A stretch of 64,000 nt of DNA from an uncultured Flavihumibacter sp. (GCA_902168105.1 CABHOY010000055.1:248001-312000); one strand, 5' to 3'; counted from the first letter of the stretch, positions 53,668 through 63,835 are shown. Program-made: numbers and translations. The notes: a model not told the origin generated them from the letters alone.

Positions 53668-53762
53668 AAAATACGTGACTCCCACGGTCAGTTATATGAT
53701 CATATTGATGGCAAGCAATATCAATCTATCACATAACTGGCTCCGTAGGAGTCACGTATTTT
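53668..53762. repeat. 95-bp near-perfect palindrome, bidirectional terminator or mobile palindrome
   Basis: Left arm 53668-53700 and right arm 53728-53762 are inverted copies starting AAAATACGTGACTCC, with three mismatches and one gap. The loop itself contains ATTGAT/ATCAAT arms, so the whole folds as one long hairpin. On the minus strand the right-hand end is followed by TTTTTTTT, so it would end the convergent gene at 53798. Its length is well above a normal terminator. Confidence 0.7.
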
Positions 53763-53797
53763 CAGCACAATATGTCCTTTAACATGACCGTTTCATG

Positions 53798-54610
53798 TCA
53801 GTTCCATTCCAGCTCTGTCACCGTCATTTCATTATTCACAGCATATCTGGCGGTGATCCTTGTAGGATACATCGCTTCGTTGTATGTATATGAATAGTGA
53901 TTCACGGTACTGTTATTACTGATTGCAGCCGTAATTGTTTCGGTCACTATATTATTTGCCGAAAGGTTCACTGCCGCAATATCCACGAGATAACGCAATG
54001 CAGGTATCTGCTGCTGTGCATTCGGATGATCATCATATGTGTACGTCGTCATGGAACTTATGGTAAATGGCAGTTTCCTGTTTACCCGCCCCATATTCTC
54101 GACCATAACAATGTTATCCTTCTCGTCCCAGGTATAGAACTGGCAACTGTTATTTTCGAAGGATGAGCCATCCTGTGTACTATTGAAAAAATAACGTGCA
54201 ATGATCTGATCATTGGCATTGTATGCCAGCGAATCATACCCATTTACTAATCCATCCAGGTAGTAAATGATCCTCCTGATAGTCCCCTTTTTTGAATACT
54301 CAAAAGAAGAGAACAGGGTTGGTGCATGCGAGGCGTCATCATCCGTTAAATATGTTCTTACCAGCCTGCCACTTTTATAAACCGGAATGCGGGTTGTTGT
54401 ATAACTGCCTTCCGCTGTTTTATAAATGGTGAGCAGCTCTGCAATACTTCTGTCCTCGTTATAAGAGATCACGGTTTTGTTAGTCGCGGTATTGATACCA
54501 CGTAACTGTAACCTGCCTTTATCGCTGTTAAGGGGACGAAAAGCAACGGCAATAAACGCCGTCAACAGGAAGAACGCACAAAGTGGTCCTTTGGTACTAA
54601 AAAGTGGCAT
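53798..54610 (-). CDS. Secreted protein of unknown function
   Basis: 270 residues with an N-terminal signal or anchor (LCAFFLLTAFIAVAFRPLNS). The body is strand-rich with YD-like phrases (SFEYSKKGTIRRIIYYLDGL, DSLAYNANDQIIARYFFNST, TYTYDDHPNA, HYSYTYNEAMYPTRITARY), resembling DUF4595-type or short RHS-like repeats of Bacteroidota. The role is unknown. Its 3' end faces the long palindrome. Confidence 0.7.
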   Translation of the reverse strand: MPLFSTKGPLCAFFLLTAFIAVAFRPLNSDKGRLQLRGINTATNKTVISYNEDRSIAELLTIYKTAEGSYTTTRIPVYKSGRLVRTYLTDDDASHAPTLFSSFEYSKKGTIRRIIYYLDGLVNGYDSLAYNANDQIIARYFFNSTQDGSSFENNSCQFYTWDEKDNIVMVENMGRVNRKLPFTISSMTTYTYDDHPNAQQQIPALRYLVDIAAVNLSANNIVTETITAAISNNSTVNHYSYTYNEAMYPTRITARYAVNNEMTVTELEWN

Positions 54611-54853
54611 GTGTTGGCAATTGGCTAGGTACGGAACGAAAAACTAAATCTTCTAACGGCTGACAAGGTCTTACCTAAAGATAGGAATAAAGTGGTATTT
54701 CGTTTGTACTATTTACGTTGGATTTTAACTGCAGAGCCGGTATGGGCGGGACGTTTAACTTTATAACGCAATATGACGGAAGATTGAAATGCGATATGGA
54801 AATGCCAGAAAACTTTGCGATCTTACAACGGGAAAAACAGAACGAAATACGCA

Positions 54854-55687
54854 ATGATGGATAACCTGCGCCATTTAAAGGATGAGGATGTCTTACTACT
54901 GTTGAATGATTTACTGGAGCAATATGGATACGACTTTACTGATTATTCATTCGCATCTGTGAAGCGCAGGCTGCAGCGCGTGTACATTACAGACCGTTTC
55001 CCTAGTTTTGCCGAGTTCAGGTACCGGGTTAAAACAGATCCGGAATACCTGGTATATCTCATGGAGCAGATCACTGTTAATGTGACGGAAATGTTTAGGG
55101 ACCCCGGCTTCTTCCAGGAACTCCGCAAGCAGATCCTGCCTGTACTGGCCACTTACCCGCTGATCCGCATATGGCATGCCGGTTGTTCTACCGGGGAAGA
55201 GGTTTATTCGGTGGCCATCCTGCTGCATGAACTGAACCTCCTGCATAAATCTGTCATCTACGCCACAGATATCAATGAGAGTGTGTTGGAGAAAGCCCGC
55301 AAAGGCATCTTCCCATTACAGTATATGCAGCAATATTCGCAGAACTATCAGCTGTCCGGCGGCCAACAGGAGTTTTCCCGCTACTACGCAGCTAATTACG
55401 AATATGCCAAGTTCTCGGATATGCTACGGGAGAAGATCATTTTTGCGGCGCACAACCTCGTAACAGACAGGTCGTTCAATGAATTTCAACTGATAGTTTG
55501 CAGGAATGTGCTCATCTACTTTAATAAAGATCTGCAGGATAAAGTACTACACCTTTTCAGTGAAAGCCTGGAACAGCTTGGCTTCCTGGCCCTGGGTGCA
55601 AAAGAAACGCTTAGATTTACCACAGTAGCCCCGTTATTCAAGCCCATTGCACACAAAGAAAAGATCTGGAGAAAAATAGCGACATGA
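54854..55687 (+). CDS. cheR: CheR-type protein-glutamate methyltransferase
   Basis: 277 residues from ATG 54854 (a second ATG follows at once; the frame is open to 54815). The N-terminal helical part is CheR_N (DYSFASVKRRLQRVYITDRF, VTEMFRDPGFFQELR). The SAM-binding part has WHAGCSTGEEVYSVAILLHE and ATDINESVLEKARKG, and the C-terminal part has IVCRNVLIYFNKDLQDKV. The substrate is normally a chemoreceptor Glu, but no receptor is in the window. It overlaps cheB by 4 bases (ATGA). Confidence 0.93.
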   Translation: MMDNLRHLKDEDVLLLLNDLLEQYGYDFTDYSFASVKRRLQRVYITDRFPSFAEFRYRVKTDPEYLVYLMEQITVNVTEMFRDPGFFQELRKQILPVLATYPLIRIWHAGCSTGEEVYSVAILLHELNLLHKSVIYATDINESVLEKARKGIFPLQYMQQYSQNYQLSGGQQEFSRYYAANYEYAKFSDMLREKIIFAAHNLVTDRSFNEFQLIVCRNVLIYFNKDLQDKVLHLFSESLEQLGFLALGAKETLRFTTVAPLFKPIAHKEKIWRKIAT

Positions 55688-56268
55688 CATCTCTCCCAAA
55701 ATTGCTGGTCATAGGTGGCTCGGCAGGCAGCCTGGAAGTGCTGATGCAACTACTACCTGAACTGAAGCCGGAATGGCCGCTGGCAGTTATCATCGTATTA
55801 CACCGGAGAACGGACAGCGATACCCTGCTCGCAGAATTGCTATCTGCAAAAACAACACTGTCAGTAAAAGATGCGGAAGAGAAGGATATATTGTTGACCG
55901 GTTGTGTATATATAGCGCCTTCAGATTACCATCTGCTGATAGAGCCGGACGGTTCACTTACATTAGACGCCTCAGAAAAGGTTCATTACAGTCGTCCCAG
56001 CATTGACGTTACTTTCATGTCTGCCGCAGAAGTGTTTGGCAGCCGTCTGTCCTGTTTATTGTTATCCGGCGCAAATGTCGATGGCGCAGAAGGATTACAG
56101 ACCGTTCACGAATTAGGAGGTTTTACTGCGGTGCAGGACCCGGATACAGCAGAAGTTTCCTTTATGCCAAAACATGCTATTAACACCGTTAAGGTTGACA
56201 AAGTATTTAACATCTCAGAGATGATCGCTTTTGTGAAAAGCCTGAATGACGGCAAGAGTGTCGCGTAA
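55684..56268 (+). CDS. cheB: CheB-type methylesterase, catalytic domain only
   Basis: 194 residues. It has no receiver domain. Ser in GGSAGSLEVL, His in IIVLHRRTDS and Asp in SGANVDGAEGLQTV match the catalytic triad. HYSRPSIDVTFMSAAEVFG is another conserved block. It overlaps cheR, so the two are coexpressed. With the hybrid kinase just downstream on the other strand, the group looks like a standalone CheR-CheB-kinase module as in other Bacteroidota, not part of a chemotaxis array. Its role is unknown. Confidence 0.92.
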   Translation: MTSLPKLLVIGGSAGSLEVLMQLLPELKPEWPLAVIIVLHRRTDSDTLLAELLSAKTTLSVKDAEEKDILLTGCVYIAPSDYHLLIEPDGSLTLDASEKVHYSRPSIDVTFMSAAEVFGSRLSCLLLSGANVDGAEGLQTVHELGGFTAVQDPDTAEVSFMPKHAINTVKVDKVFNISEMIAFVKSLNDGKSVA

Positions 56269-56270
56269 AC

Positions 56271-57857
56271 TTAATTGAACTCTCCCTGCCGGGGCTGTGC
56301 CACCGGTAATACCATGATAAAAGTAGCGCCCTCGTTCTCCTTACTGGTGGCCCCGATAATTCCCTGATGTCTTTCTATTACCTTTTTGGCGATTGCCAAC
56401 CCGATACCCGTTCCCTCATAGACATCACTACCATGTAGTCGCTGAAACAGCGTGAAGATCTTCGGCAGATACATCTCATTAAAGCCGATCCCGTTGTCGT
56501 TAATAGTGATCCTGCAATAAGGGCCATCATCTGTCACCGGACTGAAAAACTCTTTGTCCAGCACCCGTTCCGCATGAATGTTGATGCAGGGTGACACACC
56601 CGGACGCGTGAACTTCAGCGCATTGCTGATAATATTCTGTAAGGCCTGCCGGATCTGCCCGGGAATAGCTTCCACGACCGGAAAATTACTTGTAGTGATC
56701 TCTGCACAGGCATCCCTGACAGAAAGTTCGAGGTCTGCCAGTATCTCCCGGATGATCGCATTGATATCCACTTCCTCAAAAGGAACATCAGCAGATAACC
56801 TTGAATATTGCAGCAGGTCATTGATCAGTCGCGTCATGCGTTCGGACGAGCTGACGATGCGTTCCATATATTGCAAAGCCTCCGTATTAGAGAGGAGGTG
56901 GCGGTCGCGCAGAATCGTACCGAACAACTGTATCTTCCGGAGCGGCTCTTTAAGATCATGAGAAGCGACAGACGCAAATTGCTGCAGTTCATGATTACTG
57001 GCTTCAAGCGCCTGGTTCATTTCCTGGAGCTCGTGGGTACGTTCCACCACTCTTTGTTCAAGTATTTCGTTGGCCTGCTTCTGATGGGCAATATCAGTGA
57101 AAGTGCCCACCCATTTTACAATACGGCCCTCTTCTTCCAGTGGAATGGCCCTCAACAGGTGACAGCGGTAATGGTTATGTTGGCGATGATGGAGGTAAAC
57201 TTCTTTTTCCAGTGGCAGCCCCGCGTTAATAGCATTTTCCCATACCGGCAGTTGCTGCTGCTCATGGTCGTACGTGAACGGAAACTGTGTAAGGGAAGGG
57301 GAGTAGTGGAACCAGTGCCGGTTGGCATATTCAATAACGCCGTCTGCACTGGCAGTAAAAGCTACCTGTGGAAGTGATTCGAGAATAGAGTGCTGCTCCT
57401 GCACTTTGGCATTCAGGGCAGCCTGCGCATTTTTACGTACCTCCACTTCCTTTCGCAGGGAAGCGTGCATCTCCTGCAGCTGCCGGTTCTGTTCATAAAG
57501 CCTGATGAAGGTCTTCACCTTCATGAGCAGAATGTCCGGATCTACAGGTTTGGTAATATAGTCCAGCCCTCCGGATGCATATCCTTTGGCTATGAATTTT
57601 TTATCTTTATTGACTGCGGACAAAAACAGGATAGGAACATCCTTTGCCTTGCTATAGCCGGATATTGTTTCCGCTACCTCAAAACCGTCCATGCTGGGCA
57701 TCTGTACATCCAGTATGATAAGCGCATAATTATTCCTGAGAATTTTCTTTAGCGCTTCCTCGCCGGAGGATGCTGTATCAACTTCGAAGTCGTGCAGTTC
57801 TAGAATCTTCCTGAGGGATAAGATGTTCTCCGGTTTATCATCTACGATTAATATCAT
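56271..57857 (-). CDS. Response regulator-PAS-histidine kinase hybrid
   Basis: 528 residues from ATG 57857 (MILIVDDKPENILSLRKILE). Residues 1-120 are a receiver with Asp in LIILDVQMPSMDGFEV. A coiled coil and a PAS domain follow (about 170-285; DGVIEYANRHWFHYSP, VKWVGTFTDI). The HisKA domain has FASVASHDLKEPLRKIQLFG, and the ATPase ends RLHGSDVYEGTGIGLAIAKK. An N-terminal receiver in a soluble kinase suggests input by phosphotransfer. It ends 2 bases from cheB's stop on the other strand. Confidence 0.92.
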   Translation of the reverse strand: MILIVDDKPENILSLRKILELHDFEVDTASSGEEALKKILRNNYALIILDVQMPSMDGFEVAETISGYSKAKDVPILFLSAVNKDKKFIAKGYASGGLDYITKPVDPDILLMKVKTFIRLYEQNRQLQEMHASLRKEVEVRKNAQAALNAKVQEQHSILESLPQVAFTASADGVIEYANRHWFHYSPSLTQFPFTYDHEQQQLPVWENAINAGLPLEKEVYLHHRQHNHYRCHLLRAIPLEEEGRIVKWVGTFTDIAHQKQANEILEQRVVERTHELQEMNQALEASNHELQQFASVASHDLKEPLRKIQLFGTILRDRHLLSNTEALQYMERIVSSSERMTRLINDLLQYSRLSADVPFEEVDINAIIREILADLELSVRDACAEITTSNFPVVEAIPGQIRQALQNIISNALKFTRPGVSPCINIHAERVLDKEFFSPVTDDGPYCRITINDNGIGFNEMYLPKIFTLFQRLHGSDVYEGTGIGLAIAKKVIERHQGIIGATSKENEGATFIMVLPVAQPRQGEFN

Positions 57858-58008
57858 TCTTTTGTAATGTAATTGGCCATAGGGATACCTCAAAAATCGT
57901 TCCGTCCAAACTTTTTATCATGTAAAAGTGCGGATGCGCGAATGTACGAATATCTGTTGCGTTATTCGTATATCCTGCATCCGCACTATAGTAGGACGAG
58001 TGTATTTA

Positions 58009-61000
58009 TTATTGTTTGCCTCCGCCCAGTGCGCGGTACAAGGAGATTGTTCCCAGGAACAATTCTTTTTTATTACCGGCAAGCGCCAACTCTGCCTCAA
58101 GTACACTTTTCTGGGCGGTGATCACCTCCAGGTAATTCGCGTAGCCTGTAGCGTAGAGATCATTCGCCGTGGAAACACCGTCTTTCAGCATTTGTACCTC
58201 TGCTTCTTTCAGCGTATAAGCTTCCTGACCGTTCTTCAGTTGTCCCAGTGCTGTGATCACTTCCTGGTAGCCGTTGATGACCATCTGACGATATTGATAG
58301 AAGGCCGTCATTCCTGCCGCCGTAGTAATGTTATACTGCGACTGCAGCTGTCTTTTATTGAGCAGCGGAGCCGATATGCCGCCTAACACGCCATAAGCTA
58401 AAGAGGCCGGAGTATTGAACAGCAAACCTGCATTAAAGGAGTTGAAGCCCACATAAGGCGTAATGTTCAGCGATGGCAGGAATGCTGCACGAGCCGCTTT
58501 CACGTCGGCCTTTGCTGCCGCCAGCTCCAAGGTAGCCTGTTGAATGTCTGGTCTGCGGGCCAGCATAGTGGCCGGTACCCCGATATGTGCAAATGGAGGT
58601 AGCTGCGCGGAAAGCAGCGAATCATTCCTTCTGACAGGTTGCGGGAATCGTCCCAGCAACGCATTCAGCTGATTTTCAAGTTCGAGCGATTGCTGTTTAA
58701 GTCCTAACGCCATACTACGTGTATTCAGCAACTGTGCAGAAAACTGCTGAACAGCCAATAGGGTGGCCCTGCCGGCTTCCTGCTGTATCCGTACCGTCGC
58801 CAGCGCTGATTCCTGGAGGACGATATTGCTTTGTATCACCTCTTGTTCGTAATCCAGTACCATCAGCTGATAATACATACCTGCCACCTGGGCTATCAGT
58901 TGTGTGGTGACCAGCTGGCGTCCCTGGTTGCTGGCCAGGAAACGCATCATGGCCGCTTGTTTACGGCTGCGCATTTTCCCCCAGAGGTCAATTTCCCAGG
59001 AGCTGCGTAAGCCCGCAAAGTAATCAGGTGTAGGCCCCGGTATGCGCTGCTTGTCGCTGATATTGGGCGATAGATTGGTATCGTAGTTACCCACACCGTT
59101 GAGTGTGTAGTCGCCCCAGCGATCCACACCGGCACTCACGGCAATATTCACCTCGGGTTGCCATGCACGGCTGGCCGCCATCAGTTGCGCCTTTGCCGTT
59201 TCCATTCGCTGTGTAGCCAGCAACATGTCTGTATTATGCGCCAGCGCGGTGTCCAGCAATTGCAGCAGCAGTGTGTCCGTAAAGAATTGTTTATAGCTCA
59301 ATGCCCCGATACCAGAACTATCAGTAGTATTGGCGCGCTTATTATCGTTATCCGTTTGTGCGGTGTCAAATGCAGCGGGTGTTTTTGGCCCTTCGGGTAA
59401 GGCAAGTTTCGCCGGCGAGTAGCAACCCTGTAACACCCCTGCCACCAATCCGGTTGCCAACAGCACGGTCATAACGCTTACGGGCTGCTTCATACCTTTA
59501 GGTTTTGCCTTCCTTGTACGCACAGTCGCAAATAACACATATAGTCCCGGAATGATCACGACCCCGAAAATAGTGCCGATCAACATCCCTCCGGCGGCCG
59601 CCGTCCCGATGGAACGGTTACCCATAGCCCCGGCTCCGTCTGCAATGCACAGCGGTATAAGACCTGCTATGAACGCAAAAGACGTCATCAGGATAGGCCT
59701 TAAACGGGACACGGCTCCTTCTTTGGCCGCTTCCAGTACGGACAGTCCCTGTTTGTTCCTTTGTATCGCAAATTCTACAATAAGGATAGCATTCTTACCC
59801 AGCAATCCTATCAGCATCACCAATGCCACCTGCGCATAAATATTGTTTTCCAGCCCCGCCAGTTTCAGGGTTAAGAATGCCCCGAAGATCCCGGCAGGTA
59901 ATGAAAGGATCACCGGCAGCGGCAACAGGAAGCTTTCATACTGTGCCGCCAGCAACAGGTATACGAACAGGAGACAAAGCCCGAAAATGTAGATGGCCTG
60001 GTTACCGGACAGTATCTGCTCACGCGTCATGCCGCTCCACTCGAAACTATAACCACGAGGCAAGGCCTGTTTGGCCACTTCGTTGATCGCGTTGATCGCA
60101 TCACCGCTACTGAAGCCCGCAGCGGCGTCACCATTGATCATTGCAGCCGTATACATGTTGTAGCGCGTCAGCTGTTCCGGACCGTATACTCTCTCCATCC
60201 TGATGAAATTGGAGAAAGGCACCATCTCACCCATGTCGTTCTTCACATATAAATGCATGACGTCTTCAGGTTTGGTACGGTAACGGGGAGACGCCTGGAC
60301 CATCACTTTATACATCTGCCCGAAACGGATGAAATTAGACGCATAGAAGCTGCCGAGCAGTGTTTGAAGGGTCGACATTGCATTCTCTATACTAACGCCT
60401 TTCTGGGCCGCCATAGCCTGATCTACGTGGATCATATACTGAGGGAACTCAGGATCGAAACTGGTAAAGGCGCTGCCTATCTCCGGACGCCCTTTCAGCG
60501 CCGCAATAAACTTGTTGGTCACTGCCGCCGTCTGCTGAAGATCACCACTGCCCGATTTATCCAGTACCCGCAACTCAAACCCGCTGGAGTTACCAAAGCC
60601 CGGCACTGTAGGAGGAGGAAAGAATTCTATACTGGCATCTGAAATGATCTTACTGTCTTTCTCCAACGCCGCAATGATCTCTTTCACAGAACGTTTCCTT
60701 TCTTCCCAGGGCTTCAGGTTGATCATCCCCATTCCGTAAGAAGCGCCTGCCACGTCATTCACAAGACTAAAGCCAGCCAGTGTTGATACCGACTCTGCTT
60801 CCTCCAGCTGTGAAGCGATCTTCTGCACCTCATCCAGTACCGCCTCTGTACGTGCCACTGTGGCGCCGGCAGGTGTGGTCACATTCACATAGATCATCCC
60901 CTGGTCTTCCGAAGGGATAAAACCTCCCGGCAATACCGCACTGATCCCCCAGGTGGCAATGAAGAACACGATCAGCAGGATCACGGTGATCATACGCCGG

Positions 61001-62616
61001 CCTGCTATATAACCCACAAGCCGGGAATAACCCTTTTCAGTTTTATTGTACCTGTAGTTGAACTTATCAAAGAAGCGCTGCAGCAGGTTCCGGGGCTTGC
61101 CGGCATCGTGCGTATGACGTAACATAATGGCACAAAGCGCAGGAGTGAGGGTTACCGCATTGATACCCGATATCACGATCGCGATTGCCAGTGTCAGCGA
61201 GAACTGCCGGTAAAATACCCCTACCGGGCCTGAAAGGAAAGCCACGGGTATGAACACTGCCGACATGACCAGTGTAATGGCCACGATCGCCCCACTGATC
61301 TCCTTCATTGCCGCAAGCGTAGCCGGTAACGCCGGCAGATGCGTTTCCTGCATCTTTACATGGACGGCTTCCACGACAACAATGGCATTGTCCACCACTA
61401 TACCAATGGCCAACACTAACGCAAATAACGTAAGGAGGTTAATGGAAAAGCCCATCAGCTGCATAAAACATAATGTTCCTATCAGCGCCACAGGTACTGC
61501 CAGCGCAGGGATCAGGGTTGACCTGAAATCCTGCAGGAAGAGGAACACTACGATAAACACCAGTATAAAAGCCTCTATCAATGTTCTTAATACCTCATGA
61601 ATAGAGGCGTCCAGGAAGCGGGATACGTCATAGTTAAAGTTGTAGCTCATCCCCGGAGGAAAAGAAGTGGCCTTTAACTCCGCCATTCGCTTTTTCACAT
61701 TGGTGATCACCTCCTGTGCATTGGAGCCGGGACGTTGTTTCAGCATAATAGAAGCGGAAGGCTTTCCGTCTGTCTTGGATACCATGCCGTAACTGAGCGC
61801 ACCAAAGGTTACATCCGCCACATCTTTCAATCGCAGCACAGATCCGTCCGGATTGGCCCTTAAAATAATATTCTCATATTGTGAAGGCTCAAAGAATTTG
61901 CCCGTATAGCGCAATACATACTGTAATACCTGTGGATCATTATCCGCACTTTCTCCTGTTTTACCAGGGGCCGCCTCAATATTCTGTTTGCGTATACCAT
62001 TTATCACCTCATCCGCAGATAACTGATATGCCAGCATACGATCGGGCTTCAGCCACACGCGCATGGCATATTCCTTCGCCCCCATGATCTCGGCAAAACC
62101 CACCCCGTCAATCCTCTTCAATTCCTGCAATACATTGATATCGGCAAAATTGTAGATGAACTGTTCATTCAATGTGCTGTCTTCACTCATTACGTTGAGG
62201 TATAACAACATACTGTTTACTTCCTTCTCCGTTGTCACACCAGCCTTGATCACTTCTTCCGGCAGTTCGTCAATGATCGTGGCTACGCGGTTCTGTACGT
62301 TCACCGCTGCCTGGTCAGGATCGGTACCTACATTAAAGAAGACCTGTATAAGCGTTATACCGTTGTTACTGGATACAGACGACATATACGTCATGCCGGG
62401 CACACCGTTGATAGCACGTTCCAGCGGAGTAGCCACCGCTTTTGCGCACACCTCGGCATTGGCGCCGGTATATTTGGCCGTCACCGTCACCGAAGGCGGA
62501 ACGATGTCGGGAAATTGTGTAACAGGTAATGTAAATAAAGCAAGCAACCCAAGCAGAACGATGATCAATGAGATCACGAGCGACAACACAGGCCGCTTTA
62601 TAAAAGTATCAAACAT
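58009..62616 (-). CDS. Fused RND efflux pump and outer-membrane factor
   Basis: 1535 residues from ATG 62616 (MFDTFIKRPVLSLVISLIIV). Residues 1 to about 1040 are a complete HAE-1 RND pump: FPDIVPPSVTVTAKYTGANA, VVDNAIVVVEAVHVKMQE (with acidic residues in TM4), GGFIPSEDQGMIYVNVTTPA and the last TM near VVIIPGLYVLFATV. After a basic linker (RTRKAKPKG) comes a lipoprotein signal, MKQPVSVMTVLLATGLVAG with Cys near residue 1064. A TolC/OprM-type outer-membrane factor then fills the rest (DIQQATLELAAAKADVKAAR; ending SLYRALGGGKQ). The upstream gene encodes the periplasmic adaptor. Whether the chain is cut at the internal lipobox or remade from ATG 59493 is unknown. Confidence 0.92.
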   Translation of the reverse strand: MFDTFIKRPVLSLVISLIIVLLGLLALFTLPVTQFPDIVPPSVTVTAKYTGANAEVCAKAVATPLERAINGVPGMTYMSSVSSNNGITLIQVFFNVGTDPDQAAVNVQNRVATIIDELPEEVIKAGVTTEKEVNSMLLYLNVMSEDSTLNEQFIYNFADINVLQELKRIDGVGFAEIMGAKEYAMRVWLKPDRMLAYQLSADEVINGIRKQNIEAAPGKTGESADNDPQVLQYVLRYTGKFFEPSQYENIILRANPDGSVLRLKDVADVTFGALSYGMVSKTDGKPSASIMLKQRPGSNAQEVITNVKKRMAELKATSFPPGMSYNFNYDVSRFLDASIHEVLRTLIEAFILVFIVVFLFLQDFRSTLIPALAVPVALIGTLCFMQLMGFSINLLTLFALVLAIGIVVDNAIVVVEAVHVKMQETHLPALPATLAAMKEISGAIVAITLVMSAVFIPVAFLSGPVGVFYRQFSLTLAIAIVISGINAVTLTPALCAIMLRHTHDAGKPRNLLQRFFDKFNYRYNKTEKGYSRLVGYIAGRRMITVILLIVFFIATWGISAVLPGGFIPSEDQGMIYVNVTTPAGATVARTEAVLDEVQKIASQLEEAESVSTLAGFSLVNDVAGASYGMGMINLKPWEERKRSVKEIIAALEKDSKIISDASIEFFPPPTVPGFGNSSGFELRVLDKSGSGDLQQTAAVTNKFIAALKGRPEIGSAFTSFDPEFPQYMIHVDQAMAAQKGVSIENAMSTLQTLLGSFYASNFIRFGQMYKVMVQASPRYRTKPEDVMHLYVKNDMGEMVPFSNFIRMERVYGPEQLTRYNMYTAAMINGDAAAGFSSGDAINAINEVAKQALPRGYSFEWSGMTREQILSGNQAIYIFGLCLLFVYLLLAAQYESFLLPLPVILSLPAGIFGAFLTLKLAGLENNIYAQVALVMLIGLLGKNAILIVEFAIQRNKQGLSVLEAAKEGAVSRLRPILMTSFAFIAGLIPLCIADGAGAMGNRSIGTAAAGGMLIGTIFGVVIIPGLYVLFATVRTRKAKPKGMKQPVSVMTVLLATGLVAGVLQGCYSPAKLALPEGPKTPAAFDTAQTDNDNKRANTTDSSGIGALSYKQFFTDTLLLQLLDTALAHNTDMLLATQRMETAKAQLMAASRAWQPEVNIAVSAGVDRWGDYTLNGVGNYDTNLSPNISDKQRIPGPTPDYFAGLRSSWEIDLWGKMRSRKQAAMMRFLASNQGRQLVTTQLIAQVAGMYYQLMVLDYEQEVIQSNIVLQESALATVRIQQEAGRATLLAVQQFSAQLLNTRSMALGLKQQSLELENQLNALLGRFPQPVRRNDSLLSAQLPPFAHIGVPATMLARRPDIQQATLELAAAKADVKAARAAFLPSLNITPYVGFNSFNAGLLFNTPASLAYGVLGGISAPLLNKRQLQSQYNITTAAGMTAFYQYRQMVINGYQEVITALGQLKNGQEAYTLKEAEVQMLKDGVSTANDLYATGYANYLEVITAQKSVLEAELALAGNKKELFLGTISLYRALGGGKQ

Positions 62617-62719
62617 AAAAATGTAATAAAGATGAAAAAACAAACCTCCGCTGCAAGCATGCGCTTTCAGAACAGCTGCACGCCGTACATCCAAAACACC
62701 GCATTATGTCTACGCAGTG

Positions 62720-63835
62720 CTACAACCCTTTAATACTGTCCAGCGTTATTACGGCCGGATTGATCTTCATGCCGTCGCGCAGATTGCGTACACCTTCGTA
62801 TACCACTCTGTCGCCTGCATTCAGACCTGACTGCACCACATAACATTTCGCCAGTCGCGGGCCGGGTATAAAGTTTTTCATCTTTACCTGGTTCGTTGCA
62901 TCCAGGATAAATACATAGTTTTTGTCCTGCATTTCAAATACGGCCTTCTGTGGCAGCAGTATAGCTCCAGGCAGATCATTGTTCAGCAACACCTTGCCGC
63001 TGGCCCCGTGTTTCAGTAATCCTTTCGGATTAGGGAACTTTGCCCTGAAGGCGATAGAGCCGGTCGTTTCTTCAAATTCACTTTCTACTGTTTCTACTTT
63101 CCCCGGATAAGAATAGTCTGTCCCATCCGCCAGTATGAGGTGTACCTGTGGATGTTCTGTCGCAGCCTGTGCCCGCTTATGTTGCAGGTACTCGGTTTCC
63201 GACACGTTGAAGTAGGCATACACCTCTTTGATATCTGATACGGAAGTGAGCAGGGCGCCCTCGCCGATCAGGCTTCCGGCTTTAGAAGGTATCCTGTCTA
63301 TATATCCGGCAAAAGGGGCGCGGATAACAGTATATGACAATCTTGTAGCCGCATTGCTTTCGGCCGACCTGGCCTCTTCAATCCTGGCATTTGCCGCCGC
63401 CAGTCTGGCTTTAGCTACTTCCTGCTCGCTTTGCGCAATGACCTTCTTTGCAACCAGCAATTGCACCCGGTCTAATTCCAGTTGTGCGCCCTTTGCCTCT
63501 GCAATAGCGCTGCTAAGCGCCGCTTTGGCTTTGGCGAGCTCAGAGCGGTATTCTTCATCATTGAGTGAAAAAAGCAGTTGTCCCTGCTGCACGTGTTGTC
63601 CTTCATCCACATAGATCTTATTCAGGAATCCATTCACGCGGGCACGAATTTCCACATTACGTACCGCTTCTATATCCGCCACATAATTCCTGTGAAGCAC
63701 AGTATCAGAAAGGGAAAGCTGCAGAACAGGAAATGTTTGTATCTCGTTTTGAGTGTTGATTTTTTCTCCCCGGGTAATACATCCCCCCAGGGCAATGCTC
63801 ATTGCCAGTATATTGATCTTTGAAAACGTTCGCAT
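62720..63835 (-). CDS. RND efflux periplasmic adaptor lipoprotein
   Basis: 371 residues, lipoprotein signal with Cys in SIALGGCITRG. The adaptor pattern is HRNYVADIEAVRNVEIRARV, then GFLNKIYVDEGQHVQQGQLL (lipoyl half), a helical hairpin of Ala-rich repeats (ALSSAIAEAKGAQLELDRVQ), then YTVIRAPFAGYIDRIPSKAG and a beta-barrel. It links the pump to the outer-membrane factor. It precedes the fused gene by 103 bases on the same strand. The substrates of the pump are unknown. Confidence 0.93.
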   Translation of the reverse strand: MRTFSKINILAMSIALGGCITRGEKINTQNEIQTFPVLQLSLSDTVLHRNYVADIEAVRNVEIRARVNGFLNKIYVDEGQHVQQGQLLFSLNDEEYRSELAKAKAALSSAIAEAKGAQLELDRVQLLVAKKVIAQSEQEVAKARLAAANARIEEARSAESNAATRLSYTVIRAPFAGYIDRIPSKAGSLIGEGALLTSVSDIKEVYAYFNVSETEYLQHKRAQAATEHPQVHLILADGTDYSYPGKVETVESEFEETTGSIAFRAKFPNPKGLLKHGASGKVLLNNDLPGAILLPQKAVFEMQDKNYVFILDATNQVKMKNFIPGPRLAKCYVVQSGLNAGDRVVYEGVRNLRDGMKINPAVITLDSIKGL

